Part shown: positions 11,909 to 25,497 of the stretch, piece by piece
Position numbering within the stretch: position 1 is the first letter of the stretch
Layout of the letters: each line of letters starts with the position of its first letter
NCBI GenBank assembly: GCA_030035585.1
Contig: CM057467.1
Location: 70,606,941-70,670,940 of the forward strand
Direction: 5' to 3'
DNA: 64,000 nucleotides
From: Dugong dugon
Lineage: Eukaryota > Chordata > Mammalia > Sirenia > Dugongidae
Notes under the pieces: generated by a model
What the model was told of the DNA's origin: nothing
The model's database searches: none
What the model saw: the letters and a program-made list of their open reading frames with translations, nothing else
Position numbers and translations under genes: made by a program

Positions 11909-13420
11909 ACCACTCAGACTTGTTTTCCCAGCCTCCTTTGTAGCTAGGGGTGATCATGTGGCCCAGTTCTGGCCAATGAGATTTGAGTAAAGGTTGACTG
12001 GGAGTCATTTGGAGAGCTTTGCTTTTTTGGTGGGGGGGGCCTTTTGGGTGGCCGTGGTTTCCTGCTTCCACTAATCTCTGGGATACCTCTGTCCCCTATC
12101 CCATCACCTGTGTAACCAGTCCACTTTATTAAAGTCCCTCTGTTGTAAATACTTGCAGCACCCTCTTTTCCCTCAGTTAGACCTTAACTGATACCCCCCA
12201 TTAATCTACCACACTGTTGCAGGGCACCTACTCAGGACCAGGCGCTGTGCAAGATGCGCCAGGTGAGAAGTACTCCCAGTCTAAGGAGAGAGGAGAGAAG
12301 CCTGGGAAGACGCCAGAGCCCTGTCTGCTGAGAATTCACAGGTATGTCTTGCCAAGGTCTCGGCTTCCTTCTTCCAGAGGCAGGCCAAAGACAATATGCA
12401 AGGCCCTTGGTATGTCCCCTTCACTGTCCACCTCAGAAGTGAGCTTGGGGATGCTTCTGGGTAAGTGGCAGAAATGCCTGTCAGCTCTCTCGTCTTCCCA
12501 GCCAAATACTCCTATCAGGCTCAGGAGAACCTGGCTTCTTCTGCTTGCTTTCTACCTCCTCCTCTTCTCCCACCAACAGCCTTACCTAGGAAGCAATAAG
12601 AATCGTTTTCAGAGTATTTGCTTCAGTGAAATGCCAGGGGTGAATTATCTATACAGGCTAACAATGGAGAGAAGCCAGAGGTACTGAGCAACCTTTAAGA
12701 TGCCTGGATGTCTTACACGGGATTTTAGAGACAAATAGACTGAACACAAAACCTACCTCCCCACTTAAAGTTGTATTGCTTTGGCAAATTAGACCACCTT
12801 TCTGAGCTTCAGTTTTCTTATCTATAAAATGAGGATAATGAATGTCTACCTACCAGAATTATTGCTTCTGATCTGACAACTTCCAGAAACATGGCTAACT
12901 ATACTGGTGTAGATGGGTCTTCTGTCTCAACCCCTGCTACAGACACATGGAGATGCTAGATAAAATACAACAGAAGTGTTATATTTTTATTGCCCAAGCT
13001 TAAAAGTATAAAGATAAATCTCTAGATGTCAGAAATGCAAAAGGAGCTCAAAGCCAGAATGGTGGACAGGTGATGTGCCTTAGCAATCCACAAGGATTTC
13101 AGACTTAGATATGTACCCTCAGAGCTGTAGGGTATAGTTACACTGTACACCCCAAGGAATAAGAGATGGGGTTTCAGTCCTAGACAAGTGATGAAGCTGG
13201 AACTGAGCTCCTTGCATAAAGCCCTGAGATTGGAAGCACAGCCCCTTCCATGAAAAACAGACTGGAAAAACTTCCCCTAGAGTGAGAGAAGTCACAAAAA
13301 CACTTGATGTCTGTGGAGGCCTTGGGTGGAGAAGTAAATGGTACTCATGAGAAAGAGAAGCCCCAATCTCTGCCACATGCAGATGTGGGGTTTGAATTTA
13401 CTTTACCTATGTGTGCAGGC
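11909..13420. other. No gene; weak old repeats
   Basis: The part at 11915-12180 (CCTTTGTAGCTAGGGGTGATCATGTGGCCCAGTTCTGGCCAATGAG) resembles a known ancient mammalian interspersed repeat that I cannot name with certainty. A MIR fragment is readable at about 12770-12880 (CTGAGCTTCAGTTTTCTTATCTATAAAATGAGGATAATGAATG). The rest is unassigned. Confidence 0.45.
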
Positions 13421-13609
13421 AGGAGTCCCAGGGTGGTGCAAATGGTTAACGTGCTTGGCTATTAACCACCCAGAGGTACCTCGGAAAAAAGGCTTGGCAA
13501 TATACTTCCAAAAAATCAGCCATTGTAAACCCTACGGAGCACAGTTCTACTCTGACATACATGGGGTTTGCAATGAGTAAGGACTGGCTTAACAGGAACT
13601 GGTGCTGAT
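13421..13609 (+). mobile_element. AfroSINE (GTGCAAATGG-type head)
   Basis: AGGAGTCCCAGGGTGGTGCAAATGG, GTGCTTGGCTATTAACC, CCTACGGAGCACAGTTCTACTCTGACATACATGGGG and a decayed tail GGCTTAACAGGAACTGG identify the second AfroSINE subtype; the stretch between head and B box has a small deletion. Confidence 0.85.
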
Positions 13610-13689
13610 ATATATTTGCAGGCAATCCATTGAGATAAATTAACATAAAAATTAGTGCAGAACATTAAAATTCTTAGGTTTTAGCTAAA

Positions 13690-13752
13690 GCTACTTCAAA
13701 AGGAAGGAAAGATGGAAGAAAGGAGGGAGGAAGAAAGAGAGGGAAAGAAGAG
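13690..13752. repeat. GA-rich low-complexity tract
   Basis: Purine-rich run of GGAAGGAAAGAT/GAAAGGAGGGAGG type units followed by GAAAGAGAGGGAAAGAAG. Simple sequence with no further signal. Confidence 0.7.
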
Positions 13753-13779
13753 GTCTTTCTTTCGCTTTCTAGTATTCTT

Positions 13780-16200
13780 CATACATACTCTTCCAGATTA
13801 ACCTATAGACTTGATCACGTCACTTCCCTGCTCACAAATCTTCAGTAGTTTCCCATTATTTTCCTAACCTTGGCCTTCAGCCTAATTAAAACTCTTTCAA
13901 AAAGCAAATACCATAAAGGTCCATTCTTTCATTCATCCATCATACATTTATTAAGCAGTTCCTGGCAAGATTTATTTTAGATGCAGGAAATACAGAGAAG
14001 AATCAGACAGTCTCGGCCTTTGAGTTTGTTGGCTGGTAGGGGAGAAAAAACACTCTGCAAACAATTATGTTCAGTTAAGTGCTTATAGGTTCCTTGACCC
14101 AAGAATGTGCTAGGTACACTAGGTATACGGCAGCAGGGAGGGATTCCAGGAAGAAGGTGTGGCTTGTTGCAGTAGGGGACAATAAGAAGTGTTAAGGAAA
14201 TGACATGGACCTGACTAGAAGGGTCAAAAAAAGTCTGGCTCCAAGCTTGGGCCACTTGGTGGGTGGTGGATATTGCCAGCCCCTAAGGGGGACCTTCAGG
14301 ACATTCTCTTCTCAGCAGACATCAAACTAAAATACAATTTACAGCCCCCTCCCCACCTCTGTCTTATGTACTCAACTATTTTTGATGCCTTTTTGCATTT
14401 GAAACCTACTCCCTCCTTCCTTGGGCTTTTTCTGTTTTCCTGTTTGAAATACATGTTACTATGGGAATGTCAAGGCACAGTATAATGACATTTATAAGTG
14501 AAGTGTCAAGAATTTTCAGAACATCTAGAAACGTTTTAAGACTAGGGCTTGGGAATATAAGCCCTAATTATGTGATAGGATTCATGACTTCAGACACTGT
14601 GTCATAAATATAAACACATTCAGAAATCTGAGACGGCACAGTAGAGATAGTTGAGAACTTTATTTGGACTATGTCCCCTGATTTAAAAAAATGCATGTGA
14701 GAAATATTAAAAACATAAAACATAATAGGAAGAACACCTGGAAAAAATGAATGACAGAATCTCAGCATTTACTTATGAATACACCATCTTCCGGAAGGAC
14801 CAGGGGCCTGGACACCCCAGGGAAATTTGAAAAATCCCTCCCTACCACCTTCTATGCCATACATACGTTCCCCCAAAACTGCATGTAAATCAACTGTTGG
14901 TAAATTATATTTGTTGAAAGTATCAAGGGTGACCACTATTTTAAAGCTATCTTACAAATATACACTTTAGTAAAGCAAATTATTACCAACGGAGTAATGG
15001 AAAAAACTCACTGGACTGAGTGAGGTTCAAGGTCCTTCATTATTATCCCGGCTCTGCCACCAACTAGATGTGTGATGCAAGAAAAGTCACTCAACTTCCA
15101 TGGGCCAATTTCCTCATCTAATCTGGGTTATAATTCTGAATTTTCACTTACCAGGTTCTTAAAGCCAGGTTCATGGGTCCTGGTCCATAGCATTACATCC
15201 AGATTCTTCTGAGAAATACATCTGAATCCTTGTGGATGGAACTCAGAGCACTTTCACATTTGAGGAGCTAGGGATGCATGGCCAGCAGGCCACAAGCTAC
15301 CATTGTTGTGTGTTTTGCTTCTTCATACCCCACTCTCTCATTTCCCCTAAGCATTCTAATTGTGATGATTCCAACGTTTTGCCCCAAATTCTTTACAACA
15401 GCTTGTTTCTTAGAGCTGGTCCTCTGGGAAAGATTGACAGTCTTGGATAGGAGTCCATTCTTGGTATATCTCTCCACCTCTGGCCCTTTCCCTTCTCCCA
15501 TAAGGCTGGGCACTACTTCAGGGCAGGCATGGGAACCCCTGTGCCTAGTACAAGGAAGTAATTCCCAAAGAAGGAATTCAGTAAATGATTGTTAACTGGA
15601 TGATTTTGAAAGAGGAAGTCAAGACAGACTGATGAGTCTATGACTAAAGACCTGAATCCTAGGGGTGAACTTCTGGAAGCTTCTTTAAACCACTTCTGAA
15701 CTTGCAAGTTTTTCTACAATGGGCAAAAATATAAACTACAAGAGTTAAGCCCTCCTTTCCCTGGCTTTCTGTCAATGTCCCTATCTCTCCTAAGTAATGC
15801 AAGTAGTTAGTCCCCTTCTAGTGCTGCAGTTTGCCCCATTTCCCAACCTCTGGCACATGCCATAGGGCAAGTATCTTTTCTTTAAGAGAAAGTCATTAAA
15901 TCTTAAATCTCCTAGTCTGTTTTGCTTAAACAGCAATGACACTATGTGTCTTTGTGGACTTAACACCTGCCATCTAGTCTCTGCCAACTCTTCAGAAGTC
16001 ATTTATCAACAGTGTTTAGGCACCACCTTGATTAATCTGCCATACAGGAAATACAAAACACATCTGTAAGAATTCTTTTGTCTTCTTAAGCAAACACGTT
16101 TAAACAGGCCATATTAACTCACAATAGATAGAAAGCTTTTTGTGGATTACTACCATTTTGTATAGTAATTCAGGGGCTGTTAGGGAGACGTAAGAAGCAA
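13780..16200. other. No gene; L2 and MIR scraps
   Basis: An L2-like fragment is readable at about 13790-13980 (GATCACGTCACTTCCCTGCTC, CTTGGCCTTCAGCCTAATTAAA). A MIR fragment lies at about 15000-15140 (CGGCTCTGCCACCAACTAG, GGGCCAATTTCCTCATCTAATCTGG). The remaining 1.9 kb holds nothing I can name; frames at 15232-15707 overlap on both strands and carry no domain. Confidence 0.45.
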
Positions 16201-16204
16201 AGGA

Positions 16205-16655
16205 AATTACTATCGATTGGGTACTTACTACACGTCAGGCATTGTGTCAGGAACCGCATATTTATTATTTAATGTCAGCCTCATATCTAATGATCACTAT
16301 TTGACATACTATAGTTTTACTCATTTGTCTTATTTCTTGTCTGTTTCTCTAACGTAAGCTCATGAGAAGATTTTGTTTTGATCATTGCTATATCCTCAGT
16401 GTCTAGAACAATGTCAGGCACATAAGCACTCAATAAATATTTGTTGAATGAACAAAGTGAACAACTCTATGAGATAGCTGTTATTATTCTCCTTTTATAG
16501 ATGAGCAAATTGAAGTGCTCAGAGAGGGGAAATGAATTGCCTAAAGTCACATAGCTAGTTTAGTTGCATAGCTACGTGACTGTCCAAAGTCACATATGTG
16601 TTAGGTGTTATACAGCAGGGATTAAAACCTAAGTCTCACTCGTTTGCTCTTTCTA
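16205..16655 (+). repeat. MIR split by, or abutting, an L2 3' end
   Basis: A MIR start (GGGTACTTACTACACGTCAGGCATTGTGTCAGG) at 16210-16310 is followed by an L2 3' end (AACGTAAGCTCATGAGAAG, GTGTCTAGAACAATGTCAGGCACATAAGCACTCAATAAATATTTG) at 16320-16455 and then by the rest of a MIR (CTTTTATAGATGAGCAAATTGAAG... CTAAAGTCACATAGCTAG). The order suggests the L2 copy inserted into the MIR. Confidence 0.65.
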
Positions 16656-16755
16656 TAGAGTAAGGGACTTAGATTTAGATATTGAAGAACTGTTCCAGCT
16701 TGACAAATGTATCTTCTATATGCCTATAAAACATGTATTTACCTTGTGTACATTT

Positions 16756-16932
16756 GAAGGAGCCCTGGTGGCATAATGGTTAAGTGCTCAGATGCTAAGC
16801 AAAAGGGAGAAAAGACTTGGCGATCTGTTCGCATAATGATTATAGCCTAGGAAACCCTATGGGGCAGTTCTACTCTGCTACACAGGTCGCTATGAATTGG
16901 AATCGACTCAACAGTACCTAACAACAACTCAT
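16756..16932 (+). mobile_element. AfroSINE (GGCATAATGG-type head)
   Basis: GAAGGAGCCCTGGTGGCATAATGG, AGCAAAAGGG, ATGGGGCAGTTCTACTCTGC and the tail CTATGAATTGGAATCGACTCAACAGTACCTAACAACAAC. The B-box region is deleted. The tail ends in the RTE-like CCTAACAACAAC form. Confidence 0.85.
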
Positions 16933-17755
16933 TTGGAGGTTTCAAATTCCACCAAGGACACATTTTTGGCATTTCAATGATAACCACTTTATTAAAGCAA
17001 CAATTAAGTACACATTTTCCCAGGATAACAAAAATTTCATCTATGGATAAGCATTAGCTACATAATTTCTCATTTTAAAATCCCACATTATTCTTCTGAC
17101 ATGAAAGCACATTAATTCTGGATGCTGACAAAATAACATCCACCGACCATAGAGTTCTGTACGCTATAACATCACAATGACTCATGATATGTGTGTGGTA
17201 GTCTCAACATAGAATACCAAATACTCCAGTGGACATCCATGAGTCTCCCAGTATGGAAGGAGGTGGGCTTGGTGTATTGAAAGCCATTCCTATGGTAAAG
17301 AAATTATACAGAAGGCTCAAGGATCCTTCAGAGAATCAACTAGAATAAAATCCATCTTTAGAATTCATTTTGAATGAGAGGATGTGGGAGTGAAGTCCAA
17401 AAGGGGTTAATTTTACCTGAGAGAGTACTTCATATCCTTTCCTTCCACTTGTTAGAATATACTTGATTTGTGAGTGCTCTTTACCTACCTGGGCCTATCT
17501 GCCTCTAGTGTGCCACTTACAGTGTCTTCTACTATCACTTTTTGTTTTTATTTTGGTAGAGATTCTGGTCTCATCTCCTTCTCCTCTGTGGCAGGCTCTT
17601 TCGCCTTCTGCCCCACTCCTTCTACCAATACAGTATCATACAGTCTCTATGCTGACCCACCCAGTTAATTGTTCATGGACCAAACTAGTGGTTTGCCTCA
17701 CTCTCTACACTGCCAACTTCTGATGCTATTGTTTCATTCTGATAATAAAGGTAAT
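16933..17755. other. No gene or repeat recognised
   Basis: No supported frame or family motif. A short pyrimidine-rich part at 17500-17720 is vaguely L2-like but lacks the diagnostic 3' end. Confidence 0.4.
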
Positions 17756-17759
17756 AACA

Positions 17760-18405
17760 CTTTGGAGAAATATTTTTTAAAAGCATAAAAAAAGAGAAAT
17801 TTTAAAAATCACCCATAATCCAACCACCCAGAGTCAGTATATGATTTCTAGTAATTTTTAAACATTTTCAAATTCGTACAGATGGGACTGCCTTGTTTTC
17901 CCAGGTCTCACAAGTTTTCCAACTTTGACTGGGTGCAGTCCTACCACTTTTCTATCACTTGCTTTAGTGGAAAATATTTGAGTTTTCCTTCTCTAACAGG
18001 CTTCTGCCTTACACAGGTTCAGGCTTTCACAGTATGTACAATTTTGTATATCACTCTTTTCACTTAACGTTATATGCATTTTGTCATGCTGTTATATACT
18101 CCTCATAAACATTAATTATAATGACTGCATAACAGTCTATTGAATAGTCATACCGAAATTTATTTAACCAATCTTTTGTTGGACTTCTGGATTATTAAAG
18201 CAAAAATTTTACTCACATTTTAGATTACTTTTTTAGGACAGATTCCCAGAAGTGGAATGAGAGGATCAGAGGATAAAAACATTTTTAAAGCTCCTGATAG
18301 GTACTGCCAAATTGCTTTTCAGAAAACTGCTGCCAATTTACACTTCCAACATTGCCAGTAGGTTTTTCTACCAACATAGACCTGTCCAAAGGATAATAAA
18401 AATTT
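17760..18405 (-). mobile_element. Old L1 3' end, antisense
   Basis: Complement of an old L1 3' region: TTTCACTTAACGTTATATGC, TAATGACTGCATAACAGTCTATTGAATAG, TTATTTAACCAATC, CCCAGAAGTGGAATGAGAGG, and TACTGCCAAATTGC. Same general type as 9885-10580 but a separate, more eroded insertion. Confidence 0.7.
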
Positions 18406-19400
18406 AAGTGGAACATACAGTCCTCAAATTATTAATGCAGTTAGAAAGGCATCATGACCAGAACACAAAGGCATGTGGCAAAGGTCATACCTATTTCCAG
18501 GTATGCAGTTAATAATAAGTTACCGTGAGCACATACAAGTTTTGCAAGAGTGAAGAGTAATATAATTAGATTTCAGACCGTCACATCCAAGGTCTGCGTC
18601 TGTCTTGTCCACTGCTGTATTCCACCACAAAGGACAGTGTCTGGCACATGCAGCCATCAATAAAATTTTGCTGAATAAATTAACACATAATCTTCTTTCA
18701 GATGCAGTTTTTCAGCTGCTGTAGGGTTTAGTCACTCCTGGATTCAATGGAAACATGAGTGGCTGGATTAGGTGCCCTTGTAAAGGTCTGTCCAATTCCG
18801 GGATTCTATTTTAACATTGGAAGATCAGTTTAAATAAAGGTGACACAATAAAGCTCTCTTTACGGGAAAAACAAGCATGACTAAAAGGATGTAACATACC
18901 TCAGCACCAGCTGCAAGGTGCGAATATATATGTATTTTTACAAGCAGGCCAAAAAATATACTTCAGTGTTTTGTCACCTCCAAAGAAGTCACTTTCATAG
19001 GTGACAGCATGAATTTATTCAAATGCTACTCATGGTCAAGGCATTTTTAGAAGTAGCTTCAGTTCATTCTACTCTTGCTGGTTGCAACTTGGCACCATTT
19101 TCAGTACTGCTAAAATTGTTTTTGAGACATTATAATATAGTATAGTTGGCAATTTGTGTGATACCATTTTAAATCAAAAACAGCACATACATCATTTTAT
19201 GACCCAGAATATGGTTAAGATAACATTGCCCATCATTCAGCTGTAGTTTACTCATCTGGCTCCATAAAGATTGCCTCCAATATTGCACAATTTCTATATA
19301 GTAAGTTGTCAGACACTGCCAGATCAATTTGGCATTAACAATGTTATTGATGGAAAAGGATCAATCATCTGTCATTTTTATAGACACACATTATATACAC
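18406..19400. other. No gene; small L2 end
   Basis: An L2 3' end is readable at about 18590-18690 (GTCTTGTCCACTGCTGTATTCC, ACAGTGTCTGGCACATG, ATCAATAAAATTTTGCTGAATAAATTAA). The remainder is unassigned. Confidence 0.45.
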
Positions 19401-19402
19401 TA

Positions 19403-19616
19403 GCCTAGGGGTTGGTAAACTATGGCTTGTGGGGCAAGAATGGAAAGCAGGCCCCAGGGACGCATACTTCTCCAACAATGTTGGAAAAACATTTCAAAGA
19501 GGATTCAGAGTCAGGAGCCAGAATTCAGAAGACTGTACAACCATCTACATGTTTTTATAAGTCAAAGATTTGGTGAACATTTTAATCTTTCTGTTTTTGA
19601 TCATTACGAACGGGGC
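19403..19616 (+). repeat. hAT-type DNA transposon fragment
   Basis: Starts GCCTAGGGGTTGGTAAACTATGGC, the left end of a common non-autonomous mammalian DNA transposon; the same type begins at 63876 (AAGGGTCAGCAAACTGTGGCC). It is interrupted at its right end by the AfroSINE at 19617. The exact family is not assigned. Confidence 0.5.
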
Positions 19617-19820
19617 AGGTGGAGCCCTGGTGGCACAACGTTTAAGCACTTGGCTGATAACTGAAAGGTCAGTGGTTTGAACCCACCCAATGGGTCTGCA
19701 GGAGAAGACTTGGTGATCTGCTCCTATAAAGATTACAGCCTAGAAAATTCTGTGGGGTTTTGTAAGTCACATGGGGTCACTATGAGTTGAAATCAACTCC
19801 ATGGCACATAACTACAACAG
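19617..19820 (+). mobile_element. AfroSINE (GGCACAACG-type head)
   Basis: GTGGAGCCCTGGTGGCACAACG, AACTGAAAGGTCAGTGGTTTGAACCC, GTGATCTGCTCCTATAAAGATTACAGCC and the tail TCACTATGAGTTGAAATCAACTCCATGGCAC. Full length but diverged. Confidence 0.88.
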
Positions 19821-20720
19821 ATGGGGCAAGGGAGTATGAGGCAATGGGTGGTGGGTAAATTGGATAAGATCAATGATGGGATGATCTGCCCAAAAGGTCT
19901 ATTCGTCCTGGATTTTCAGCTGTGCCATGTAACATTTCATGTGGATTTTGAACCAGAATAGGGGATGGAGGTGGGGAAGAAACCTATTGGCCAAAGAGAT
20001 TCACTGACTGTTGAGCTTGAGTATTATGATCAAGGTTTGCAGATGGCCAGCTCTTCTGACATCCCACAGACAGCCAGGCTTGATCTCTTATGATTTGGCA
20101 GAGCTGTTTCTGCTAGAGAAGATACAGTTGCTGGCAGAATGGGGTTTGGATGTTATACGAGAAGCTTTCATGACTCTTGAGTACCAGAGGTGACCAAATT
20201 ACCCTCTTAAGAAACTGGTTAACCCTGGTTGTCTCTGGAGAGGGGAACAGATGGCAAAGTCAGAGGTGGGAGGGAGCTTTTCTCCCCCCTCTGTATGCCC
20301 CTTATAAAAAACAAAAACAAGAGCACATTCTTCCATGTTGCCTCACCCGCCTCTTGGGGATAGGAAGGTAACACTGGCCAGGGCTGGAGCAGGCAGTTTC
20401 CTTACTCAAGACTGTGAAGCTGAGGTAGGGGGCTAGAAGAAGAATCCAAAAATCAGAGAGGAGTTGTGCGCTGAGTGAAAAACCATGATCAAAAGGGCAG
20501 TGCAAGTATCAGCACACCAAAGGGGCCAAAAGCAGGTGCTAGAGGTGTGGTCCAAAACCAGAAAAGGAAATACCAGGCAACGACAGAGGAGCAAGAGCAA
20601 ACTGGTGGAGAATAAATTGAGAGGTCTGAGAAAAGCCAAGGACAAGCGCCTGGGGCATGATGCATGGGTGGATCCATGAGACTAGAGGATCAGGAGCTCA
20701 AGAAGCTTGGGAAGCGAGGT
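19821..20720. other. No gene or repeat recognised
   Basis: Frames of 60 to 70 codons on both strands overlap each other and show no domain. No RNA gene or repeat family was recognised. Confidence 0.4.
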
Positions 20721-20721
20721 A

Positions 20722-20933
20722 CAAACCCAAACCGAACCCAGTGCCATCGAGTTGATTCCGACTCACAGTGACCCTTTAGGACAGGGTAAAACTGCCCCAT
20801 AGGGTTTCCAAGGCTATAATCTTTATGGAAGCAGACTGTTACATCTTTCTCCCACAGAGCGGCTGCTGGGTTTGACCACTGACCTTTTGGTTACCAGCCA
20901 AGCACTTTAACCACTGTGCCACCAGGGCTCTTT
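20722..20933 (-). mobile_element. AfroSINE, antisense
   Basis: The complement reads from the tail (AACCCAGTGCCATCGAGTTGATTCCGACTCACAGTGACC) through ACTGCCCCATAGGGTTTCC and TGACCTTTTGGTTACCAGCC to the head TGTGCCACCAGGGCTC. Full length, one of two long antisense copies. Confidence 0.9.
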
Positions 20934-21985
20934 TTAGCAATGGACAGGCCTGGGCAAAATTCCTGTGGGTGGGTACATAAGAGGTAATTTTATATGAGAA
21001 CTCCCCTGCTTGGGATACTCCTAAGAAATCATATTCTAGCCTTGGATTTAGGGGTTCTGAGCAGCCATGTGAGAATGGTTTCTCTGTATGAGTCTTGGGG
21101 CAGTAATTTTTCTTTCCTCAAATCTGAGGTACCCTCGAGTTTATCTCATTGGATATTTTCTGGGAAGTCTTGCAAATGAACAATGGGTTCTGGTAGTAGT
21201 TCAACCTGACTACTATTCAGGGGATGATCTAAGGTAATAAATCAAGTCCTATTTGTTATAGCCACTTGGGACAATTTGAATTCACTCTCCTGATTACCTG
21301 CTTCCATTGCTCTAGGTCCAAAATCTGTCTGGGCCAACACTGCTTCTGGTACCCTACATTCCAGCACAAGTCTTGGTCCAGCATCTCTGGCAGGGTCACT
21401 CCAGCCCTGTTCACAGGACTGGAATAAAATCCAGAAATAAGTTATCTCAGGACCTCTGTGTTATAAGTTGAAGATAGTAACTGTAAATACTATTGTGGGA
21501 TCCTGGTCTGGGCCCCAGAGCACACAATTGTGCAACAATTACTAGCGACCTGAGCAAGGGTTAATATGAGGTTCAGCAACAAGGCTGCAAAAGCTAGCTG
21601 TGGGGGTTTTGTTCCTGAAAAGCAATGTCCCTAGTGGCAAGTGACTGTGGGGAACCCAGGGCATCACCCAATTTAGGAAGACCTGACAGTCCTGAAATGG
21701 AACATCTAGAAATTGCTCAGTAGGTGGAAGTTGTTGCTTGGTTTAATAGTTTTCTTCCACAAGATGTTTTATTTGTGGGACAAGATCTAGCTTTCAGGCT
21801 GCCTCAAAACTGACAGGTGTTAGTCGAGAACTCATAATTTTCTGAAGAGGATAGAGACAGTGAAAGAACAGAATTAAAAGTAACTGAACAGTTGCTGGGC
21901 CTCTACTATGAACCAATATTGTTTACTTCCTTACTAAGTAATAGGGGCTGTTACGTGTAAAAATCCTTGGAAATAAAATACAGAA
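20934..21985. other. No gene or repeat recognised
   Basis: No supported coding frame. Text near 21300-21430 (CTGGCAGGGTCACTCCAGCC) carries no family signature I can name. Confidence 0.4.
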
Positions 21986-21989
21986 ACTG

Positions 21990-22729
21990 GGGGGACATCT
22001 AGCTCAACTGGCATAATGTAGTTTATAAAGAAAATGTTCTACATTCAACAGTGGTGAGTAGCTTTCGGGGTCTTAAAAGCCCACGAGTGGCCATCTAAGA
22101 TACATCTATGGGTCCCATCCCAGCTAGAGCAAAGGAGAATGAAGAAAATCAAAGACACAAGGGAAAGATTAGTCCAAAGAACTAATGGGCCATAACTACT
22201 ACAACCTCCACCAGACTAAGCCCAGAACAACTAGACGGTGTCTGGCTACCACCACCAACTGTTCTGACAGGGATCACAATAGAGGGTGCTGGACAGAGCT
22301 GGAGATAAATTCAAATTCACTGAAAAAAAAAAAAAAAAAAGACCAGACTTGCTGGTCTGACAGAGACTGGAGAAACCCTGACTGTATGGCCCCCAAACAC
22401 CTTTTTAACTCAGTACTGAAGTCACTCCCAATGTTCACCCTTCAGCCAAAGATCAGACAGGTTTATAGGGCAAACAATAACACACGTGAGGAACGTACAT
22501 CTTAGTTCAATCATGTATACGAGCCTTAATGGGCATACTAGCCAAACGAGAAGGCAGGAAGGGACAGGAAAACTAGACAAATGGAAACAGAGAACCCGGG
22601 ATGGAGGAGAGTGTTGACACGTTGCCGGATTGGCAACTAATGTCACAAAACAATTTGTATATTAATGAGAAACTAAACAAGCTCTGTAAACTTTCACCTA
22701 GAGCTCAGTTAAAAAAAAAAAAAAAAAAA
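21990..22729 (+). mobile_element. L1 3' UTR, copy C
   Basis: Starts GGGGACATCTAGCTCAACTGGCATAATG and carries the same order of landmarks as copies A and B, with an additional internal A run at 22321-22340 and a pure A tail at 22710-22729. The pre-insertion side reads AGAAACTGG and the post-tail side AGAATCTGG, a possible 9-bp target duplication with one mismatch. It is 5'-truncated within the 3' UTR. Confidence 0.82.
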
Positions 22730-24130
22730 AGAATCTGGCCCAAATGCTGTTCCCACTCCCCACCCCCATCAGGCATTCTGAGATGTTTCCAGTCTATATG
22801 GTACTGCCTGACATCCACTTGGGACAAGTTCTATCCCATAAATCTTGGCAGAGAGGCAGGAAGAGGAGAGAGTTTGAATTTGTAGAGACTGCTCTTTTGG
22901 GTTCAATGGAAAAATTATATAATCAAATAAGTAGGTTATTATTAACCTATTCACAGACTCAGGAGAAGCAATTTATAAACTACTGGCAGAGTTCAGGACA
23001 GAGAAGAGGAAGCAAAATTATCCCAAACTGTTCATCTGCAACACCATTATTTCCCTTTTAGACTTCACGATTTCAGCCAGTAATACCATCATTTTCCTAC
23101 TGACACAGATTCAAAGCCTCACGCTATTCAACCTGCCTAAAGCTTTCCCTAATTTCTTCACCCCTTGTCTAAGACTCACCCTTCCTTATTGACCCAGTTC
23201 AAGAACCACCTCATCCATGAAGTTCACTTAGCCCTTGGTGATCTTGTTTTATAACTGCATCATTAATACCCAGCAGTGTTCTAAAAACAGCAGATACTAA
23301 ACAGACAAAAAACCTGACAATATGAGTGTTAATCACTAGAGACAGGCTGCTGTGTGGGAATCAACACATAGGCAGCCAACTCCCTTAATTCAAGATCTAT
23401 ACTATCACCTGACCACCTTCCCCACACATCACAGTCTAGGCCCAGTTCCTTGGTTTATATTTCCTAGGGCCAGATCCTCCTCTTACAGCAGATAGGGATA
23501 CCCAAATGAGTGGGGTTCCAAAGCACTGGAATCAAACAAACCCAACTCTTCTGTGAGGAATAGGACTATGAGTAGATTAGTATCAGTAGCCAACCTCTCA
23601 GTTTTGAGGGGCTTCCACTGAACCATTTGGGCCATATCAGTCCTTAGGCCTAACATGGCTCATTATGTCAGCATGCCACTGCCTTCTGTACCATACCTCA
23701 GGCCCTGACTGCAAAGCAGACTGGAATTGTAGACTTTCTTTGTGGTCTTCCTAGAAGAGCACGCCTCTCTGGGCAGATACACCTCCAGGTGTCCCGTTTC
23801 CACCTCTCACTGCCATGATCCCCTAAGGCAGAATGTTGAGAACCAAGGAACAGGATGGCCACAGCAAGCTGAGGTCTAGGCAGTAAAGAGATCCAAACTT
23901 GTTAAGCAGAAGAAATCAAGAACACGTAAGTACAAGAAGTCAATAGCCAAAAGTTCTTCAAAGTTCTGGGGAACAAGGGAAATGGTCAAGCAGTCCAGCA
24001 AAGAGTAATAACTAGGAAGACAATGACACACAGGGAGGGGTGGTAGAGAAGATAAAATAGATGAGCAACAAATGAAGGTGCTTAATGTGGAGGCAGCTTC
24101 CTAGCTCAGGTTCAACCACCTCACATTCCT
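22730..24130. other. No gene recognised; 3' flank of GVQW3-like gene
   Basis: This stretch lies downstream of the minus-strand reading frame at 24132-24764 and could contain its 3' UTR or further exons. I found no clear minus-strand AATAAA signal close by. An L2-like phrase (CCCAGTTCAAGAACCACCTCATCC) lies near 23195. Confidence 0.4.
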
Positions 24131-24131
24131 T

Positions 24132-24857
<726 letters not shown>

Positions 24858-25338
24858 TCACTATTCTTGCTCCTCTGGAAGCCTCACAGGAAAACTACCT
24901 TTAATCACTTTACGATAGAATAGTTGCTTTTCGGAGTTTTTGCCCCTCCGTTTCCAGTCAAGGCTGGGTAAGCCTGCTCTGAGAAACTAAAGGGCCCAAA
25001 GAGTTGCTGCAAAGCTGTAGAAAGTGCAATTCCCCACAATCTACGTCTGCGTCCGACCCATGCACGCAGCTCTGCCGGAAGTTTGAAAGTCAGTCACCAA
25101 GGTCGTCACGATTCCGCGGCCCTTATGAGTATATGGTGATTTCTGTAATAGAGGCCTAAGTGGTGGCAACTTAAGCAAGCAAAGAGAGATGCAACGGTGA
25201 TGTAACACACAAGCTCGCCCCAGATCAGCGGAAACCCGCGGCCGCCAAACCTACCAGAGCTGCCCGGGGTTCACCCGCCCTACGGTCCCAGAGGACACGC
25301 CCGCGTGCGCAAACTCCCTCCCCCCGAGATTTAGGCCT

Positions 25339-25350
25339 TGCGCAGGCGCA
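25339..25350. promoter_or_regulatory. NRF1-type binding motif
   Basis: TGCGCAGGCGCA is a near-palindrome that fits the NRF1 recognition pattern GCGCNTGCGC on the complementary strand. It sits about 450 bp upstream of the THAP12 start codon inside the CpG island. NRF1 commonly drives housekeeping promoters; occupancy here is inferred. Confidence 0.6.
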
Positions 25351-25497
25351 CTGCGGCACCCCCGCGTCAGGCCCCGCCTCCGCCTCGCCACACCCAAGGC
25401 AGGCGCGCTTCCTCGCGCGTGCCCGCCAGCGGAGAAGTCGGCGGAAAGGAGGGGGCGGGGAAGGAAGGCTGAGGGAAGAGAGGGCATCCCCGGGCGC

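Noticed and set aside
12217-12687. Plus-strand 156-codon frame
   Set aside because: It does not begin with ATG, contains no recognisable domain and starts in text resembling an old L2-type repeat (CACCTACTCAGGACCAGGCGCTGTGC).
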